19,720 nt of DNA from Candidatus Latescibacterota bacterium (GTDB lineage Bacteria > Latescibacterota > UBA2968 > UBA8231). Location: the NCBI GenBank assembly GCA_022826515.1, contig JAJDUT010000068.1, positions 1 through 19,720 of the forward strand, in the 5' to 3' direction. Positions 16,453 through 19,720 of the stretch are shown piece by piece; the stretch's first letter is position 1, and the number at the start of each line of letters is the position of its first letter. Under the pieces are notes generated by a model. It was not told the DNA's origin and did not search any database. It saw only the letters and a program-made list of their open reading frames with translations. The position numbers were made by a program, and so were the translations under genes.

Positions 16453-16935
16453 ATGCGTCCAACAAGTCCCTATCTGTGGCTCGGCCTGTTGTGGCTAGCC
16501 GCCCTAATCGGAGTGGGGGCCTTTACCTTCCACTACGGAGAGGGCCTGTCCTATTTCAGCACGAATCCGGACGCGTGTGCCAACTGCCACGTCATGCGGC
16601 CCCAGCTAGATTCCTATCGCAAATCCAGCCACCACACCGTGGCCACTTGCGTCGATTGCCATCTGCCGCGCAGTTTCTTGAGTAAGTATCTGGCCAAGGC
16701 CGAAAACGGCTGGAATCACTCTACAGCCTTTACATTTCAAAATTTCCCTGAGCCGATCCTTATTAACGAAAAAAACAGCCGCATCTTACAGCAAAACTGC
16801 CTCGCGTGTCACAGCACCTTCGTCCACCAAATCGTCGCTACCGAAGCCGTGCGCTGCATCCACTGCCACCGCACGGCTGGTCACGGAGAGTGGGTGGGCT
16901 TGGGCGGCCCAGAGACCGCGACTAACGACGAGTAG
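16453..16935 (+). CDS. nrfH: NrfH, tetraheme c-type cytochrome quinol dehydrogenase of nitrite reductase
   Basis: 160 aa, NapC/NirT family. One N-terminal membrane anchor (about residues 7-27) is followed by four CxxCH heme sites: C42-H46 (CANCH), C66-H70 (CVDCH), C116-H120 (CLACH) and C135-H139 (CIHCH). M48, two residues after the first heme histidine (CHVM), fits the methionine ligand of heme 1 in known NrfH structures. NrfH takes electrons from the menaquinol pool and passes them to NrfA on the periplasmic face. The nrfA start follows 3 nt after the stop. The Shine-Dalgarno is weak (AAGGCGG lies rather far upstream). No clear FNR- or Nar-type operator was recognised upstream. Confidence 0.95.
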   Translation: MRPTSPYLWLGLLWLAALIGVGAFTFHYGEGLSYFSTNPDACANCHVMRPQLDSYRKSSHHTVATCVDCHLPRSFLSKYLAKAENGWNHSTAFTFQNFPEPILINEKNSRILQQNCLACHSTFVHQIVATEAVRCIHCHRTAGHGEWVGLGGPETATNDE

Positions 16936-16938
16936 CTT

Positions 16939-18384
16939 ATGTCTCGCAAAATACCTTATAAAGCCATCGTCCTTTTGGCCTTAGTGGCCCTGGCCAGCGC
17001 ACTCGTCACCGGGCTGTTGGTCAACATATACGAACGCAAGGCCGAAGCGCGGCGCGGCCCAGTGCGCCTCGTCGAAGTCGGAGAGGACGACACTGACCCA
17101 GCCCATTGGGGCATCAACTGGCCGCGGCAATACGACAGCTATAAGCGCACGGCCGAGGCGACCCGCACCCGCTTCGGCGGACACGGCGGCAGCGAGGCCC
17201 TGCCCGCGCAGAAGATCGAACGCGACCCCTGGCTGCGGCGGATGTTCCTCGGCTACGCGTTCTCACTCGACTACCGCGACCGGCGCGGTCACGCCTACAT
17301 GCTCTACGACCAAGAGCAAACCGAGCGGCAATCCAAGCCCCAGTCCGGCTCCTGCCTGCACTGCCACGCCTCCATCATGCCCCTCTACCGACAGCTTGGC
17401 GACGGCGACGCCACCGCGGGCTTTGAGCAATCCTACGCCTATTCCTATGGCGAGCTAAACCAGATGCTACACGACACCGGACACGCCCATCCAGTATCGT
17501 GCGTCGATTGCCACGACCCGACGACCATGCAACTGCGCATCACCCGGCCCGGATTTATCCAAGGCATCCAAATGCTGGCCGAGTCCGACGCCCCGGTCCC
17601 GCATCTGCCGTCGCTCGAACGCTGGCGGCGCGGAAGCCGCGAGCTCCCCTACGACCCCAACGCGAGCGCGAGCCGCAACGAAATGCGCTCGTTCACCTGC
17701 GGCCAGTGCCACGTCGAATATTACTGCGGCAGCGGGGCGAAACTGACTTTCCCCTGGGGCAACGGGCTTAAGGTAGAGGAAATGGAAGCGTTTTGGGACG
17801 CCATGACCCTAGACGATGGGAGCGAGTTTTACGACTACGTCCACAAAGAGACGGGCGCGAAAGTCCTCAAGGCGCAACACCCGGAATTTGAACTATGGAG
17901 CCAGGGCATCCACGCGCGCAGCGGCGTCTCCTGCGCCGACTGCCACATGCCCTATATGCGCGACGGAGCCGCTAAAATCTCCGATCACTGGGTGCGTAGC
18001 CCGCTGCTGAACATCAACCGCGCCTGTCAGGTCTGCCACTCTTTCTCCGAGGCCGAACTCACCGCCCGCGCCGACGCGATCCAGCAGCGCAACTTCGACC
18101 TCCTGCAACGAGCCGGTACCGCCCTCATGGACCAACTCGACGCCATAGCAGCGGCCCGCGCGGCCGGTGCCGCAGACGACGACTTAGCAGCGGCCCTAGC
18201 CTTGCAGCGCAAGGCACAATGGCGGCTCGATTTCGTGGCCGCGGAAAATTCCATGGGCTTTCACGCCCCGCAGGAGGCCGCCCGCATTCTCGGCGAAGCG
18301 TCCGATTACGCCCGCCAAGGACAAATCGCTGCTATCGAGTGGTTGGTCAAGGCGCAGAAACCTATGCTAAAGGACAAACCCTAG
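16939..18384 (+). CDS. nrfA: NrfA, pentaheme cytochrome c nitrite reductase (ammonia-forming), CxxCH heme-1 type
   Basis: 481 aa, usual NrfA length, with an N-terminal hydrophobic anchor or signal (about residues 8-29). Five heme motifs: CLHCH (139-143), CVDCH (188-192), CGQCH (254-258), CADCH (332-336), CQVCH (363-367). NrfA reduces nitrite to ammonium with six electrons. By alignment from memory with E. coli NrfA, the active-site residues are R116 (RGHAY), Y261 (VEYY) and H314 (KAQHPE); calcium-site residues E260, Y261, K311 and Q313 are kept. Two departures: heme 1 has CxxCH rather than the lysine-ligated CxxCK of classical enzymes, and a cysteine (C263) sits two residues after the catalytic tyrosine where E. 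coli has Phe. It is in an operon with nrfH. Confidence 0.95.
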   Translation: MSRKIPYKAIVLLALVALASALVTGLLVNIYERKAEARRGPVRLVEVGEDDTDPAHWGINWPRQYDSYKRTAEATRTRFGGHGGSEALPAQKIERDPWLRRMFLGYAFSLDYRDRRGHAYMLYDQEQTERQSKPQSGSCLHCHASIMPLYRQLGDGDATAGFEQSYAYSYGELNQMLHDTGHAHPVSCVDCHDPTTMQLRITRPGFIQGIQMLAESDAPVPHLPSLERWRRGSRELPYDPNASASRNEMRSFTCGQCHVEYYCGSGAKLTFPWGNGLKVEEMEAFWDAMTLDDGSEFYDYVHKETGAKVLKAQHPEFELWSQGIHARSGVSCADCHMPYMRDGAAKISDHWVRSPLLNINRACQVCHSFSEAELTARADAIQQRNFDLLQRAGTALMDQLDAIAAARAAGAADDDLAAALALQRKAQWRLDFVAAENSMGFHAPQEAARILGEASDYARQGQIAAIEWLVKAQKPMLKDKP

Positions 18385-18498
18385 CTGCAACGGCAACCAT
18401 ACTACCTGTTTCGACTATGCGCACGACGAGGATTGAGGCGCTACTGAAGGGGCTACTTAGGAGACTATTCCCCTGTCGCCCGAACTTCTGGGTCCGGT

Positions 18499-18684
18499 CT
18501 AGGCGTGTCTTGTACCAATGGTTGGCTTGTGCTTCGGCTTACGGGCCGGGAAGGTCACTAATTTCTTACCCCTTCGGCTCTGGCACTTGAGGATGTCGTC
18601 GAATATGGCCTTCGGATCATGGTTAAATTGCGCTGCGTACTCCTCGCGCAGCTTCCTTGTCTCCTCGACGATTGGGTCGCGCAT
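18499..18684 (-). CDS. Small antitoxin-like protein, partner of the PIN toxin
   Basis: 61 aa. The ATG at 18684 is preceded by a strong GGAGG (18691-18695, 6 nt spacing) embedded in the end of the toxin gene, and the toxin stop is only 1 nt upstream. A longer in-frame extension upstream lies inside the toxin gene and is not needed. The protein starts MRDPIVEETRKLREEYAAQF and ends with a basic tail (RKPKHKP). Short proteins of this type (xDPIVEE...R...A..F..D..AIF.D) are typically found next to VapC-like PIN genes and are taken as antitoxins. No DNA-binding domain is recognisable. Toxin-first gene order is the less common arrangement. Confidence 0.72.
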   Translation of the reverse strand: MRDPIVEETRKLREEYAAQFNHDPKAIFDDILKCQSRRGKKLVTFPARKPKHKPTIGTRHA

Positions 18685-18685
18685 C

Positions 18686-19159
18686 TCAGGCCTCCATAAG
18701 TTCCTGTGGGGTACAGATTGTCGGTGGTTCATACCCGTGGTTCCGGCACACCGTTTCGATGTCGGACCGCATCGCCGCGTTGGCAATGTGAGTGCAATTC
18801 CACGTTAATAGGTACTCTATACCGTTTACTGCTGCAATTGCAATGTGGTAGGCATCAATTTCCGCTGAATCCGGAATCGGGCCTTCGGTCATGAGGGCAT
18901 CGCCAAGCCTTCGAGCTTCCTCTGTTACTTCGAGCTGCGATATGCCCTTCAGCACCTCAAGGCGTAGGCGGGATGCCGAGGGATCTCCAAGAGCGGCTTC
19001 GGCAAGCACGAACTCAGAGACAAATAGATCAAAGGTCGGTCGCCGCTCATCCCACCACTCAATCGTTATCACCTGATTTGCGGCGATACGCACATCGCTA
19101 CTCGGCCTTGAGACGAGGTAGCTCACGACCGATGTCTCGATATATATCCTTGGCTTCAC
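18686..19159 (-). CDS. VapC-type PIN-domain toxin (putative ribonuclease)
   Basis: 157 aa from a GTG at 19159 with only a weak GAGA-type ribosome-binding site. PIN fold residues are visible: E8 (IYIETS, where most PIN domains have Asp), E54 (FVLAEAALGDP), D102 (AEIDAYHIAIA) and N121 (LLTWNCTHIANA). Members of this subfamily are annotated as type II toxins that cut RNA in a metal-dependent way. It is followed directly by the small antitoxin gene. Whether the pair is active cannot be told; all expected acidic positions are present. Confidence 0.85.
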   Translation of the reverse strand: MKPRIYIETSVVSYLVSRPSSDVRIAANQVITIEWWDERRPTFDLFVSEFVLAEAALGDPSASRLRLEVLKGISQLEVTEEARRLGDALMTEGPIPDSAEIDAYHIAIAAVNGIEYLLTWNCTHIANAAMRSDIETVCRNHGYEPPTICTPQELMEA

Positions 19160-19171
19160 TGTCTTTTTTCT

Positions 19172-19720
19172 CTAATTTGCCGAGAGGTATAGATTTGCGA
19201 CTCGCTCTGCTTTCTCCTCAATCGCTTCCAAGGCGTTCTGTCTTGCAACTTTACTCCCAGCATACCCATAGCTCAGATTCTCCCACAGACTGACGACGCG
19301 CCTGTATGGTGTATTATTTCGGTAAAATATAAGAGGTTGTCTAAGACTTAATTCGAAGATGTATGCTGCAAGCGTCTTGTCCTCGTTCCATAATGCCTCG
19401 AAACTAAATAAGAGGTAGGGGTTAGACGAATCCGATAATGGCACACCGTGTCGTCTCAGCGTCAGCTCGAACTTATCCTTAGTGCGCTGTTCAGAAAGTA
19501 TATCCTTAGCATCCTCATTCATTACAACAACGACTTTTACACTGTCCAAGCCCGCGAAGCACGTTTTATCGTCAGCTAAATTTGCACTCAATTCAGCAAC
19601 CTGCCTGTTCCACGCTGCCTCGTAGTACGCGGGGATCTCAGCAGGCACTTCAATTTTCTTGACGACCTCTTTCTCCACGAACACAGTGTCCACCACTACA
19701 ACAGTGTCTCGTACGGTGAC
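19172..19720 (-). CDS. Unrecognised, probably exported protein (5' end beyond window edge)
   Basis: The frame is open from the window edge to the TAG at 19172-19174 (182 residues visible). An internal GTG at 19696 is unlikely to be the true start because upstream codons continue the same pattern (VTVRDTVVVVDTVF, then VEKEVVKKIEVP). Such Val/Thr/Asp-rich stretches are usual just behind the signal peptide of envelope proteins, so a signal sequence may lie outside the window. The rest has no motif I recognise: a central alpha/beta-looking part (VKVVVVMNEDAKDILSEQ, YIFELSLRQPLIFY) and a helical C-terminus. Base composition is more AT-rich than the genes to its left. It ends 12 nt before the toxin start, so co-transcription is possible. 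Confidence 0.6.
   Translation of the reverse strand, partial: VTVRDTVVVVDTVFVEKEVVKKIEVPAEIPAYYEAAWNRQVAELSANLADDKTCFAGLDSVKVVVVMNEDAKDILSEQRTKDKFELTLRRHGVPLSDSSNPYLLFSFEALWNEDKTLAAYIFELSLRQPLIFYRNNTPYRRVVSLWENLSYGYAGSKVARQNALEAIEEKAERVANLYLSAN

Noticed and set aside
18453..18475. AGGGG...CCCCT hairpin after nrfA
   Set aside because: The stem is 5 bp, the loop is long and no T-tract follows. The 18385-18498 gap shows no other feature.

Overview
The window (about 57% G+C by eye, with an AT-rich stretch at about 1.13-1.40 kb) looks like chromosome from an uncultured Gram-negative-type bacterium. The support is three lipobox lipoproteins, two secreted CRTAC1-type (FG-GAP/ASPIC-UnbV) proteins, a Tat-exported PLP enzyme, a membrane-anchored pentaheme/tetraheme nitrite reductase pair and sigma-54 control. 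A CRTAC1 + TPR pair together with Gfo/Idh/MocA and class-V aminotransferase genes recalls marine or sediment candidate phyla such as Latescibacterota or Poribacteria. That placement is inference only; no rRNA or other marker is present.

Layout. 1-1129 (-): 5'-complete but truncated prepilin peptidase (A24 family, archaeal-like C-terminal layout) that runs off the left edge. 1130-1399: AT-rich divergent control region with a near-perfect sigma-54 -24/-12 promoter facing the peptidase and a 14-bp direct repeat plus an inverted partial copy, about 140-190 bp upstream of that promoter. 1400-4450 (+): a 1016-aa sigma-54 activator with a 14-blade Reg_prop double propeller and a Y_Y_Y domain fused directly to AAA+ and Fis-type HTH. 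4510-8733 (-): an operon TPR lipoprotein -> CRTAC1 protein -> parvulin-type PPIase lipoprotein, with a sigma-70-like promoter at 8776-8804. 8900-9270: decayed remnants of Rpn-family genes, followed by an intact Rpn nuclease/transposase-like gene (9345-10280, +). 10285-10341: bulged inverted repeat between convergent genes. 10404-11366 (-): Gfo/Idh/MocA oxidoreductase. 11529-13472 (+): a P-loop kinase-like protein without the Walker A lysine, then a Tat-exported class-V aminotransferase, behind a strong sigma-70-like promoter. 13488-16273 (-): a second, paralogous CRTAC1 + TPR pair in reversed gene order with a 4-bp overlap. 16319-16380: short tandem intergenic repeat. 16453-18384 (+): nrfH-nrfA, ammonia-forming nitrite reduction. 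18499-19159 (-): VapC-type PIN toxin and downstream small antitoxin. 19172-19720 (-): an unrecognised, probably exported protein cut by the right edge.

How the parts may work together. The left end reads as a self-contained regulatory unit: a soluble propeller-sensor sigma-54 activator with a divergent target encoding a pilin-processing protease. The two CRTAC1/TPR units flank the metabolic and accessory genes and are paralogous. Their TPR partners are lipoproteins and one unit also encodes a periplasmic foldase, which suggests assembly of an envelope-surface complex of unknown function. The second unit lies divergently next to nrfHA. The most striking enzyme-level feature is that NrfA has a His-ligated heme-1 motif (CLHCH) and a Tyr-x-Cys at the catalytic tyrosine, the arrangement that forms a Tyr-Cys crosslink in the octaheme nitrite reductase of Thioalkalivibrio.
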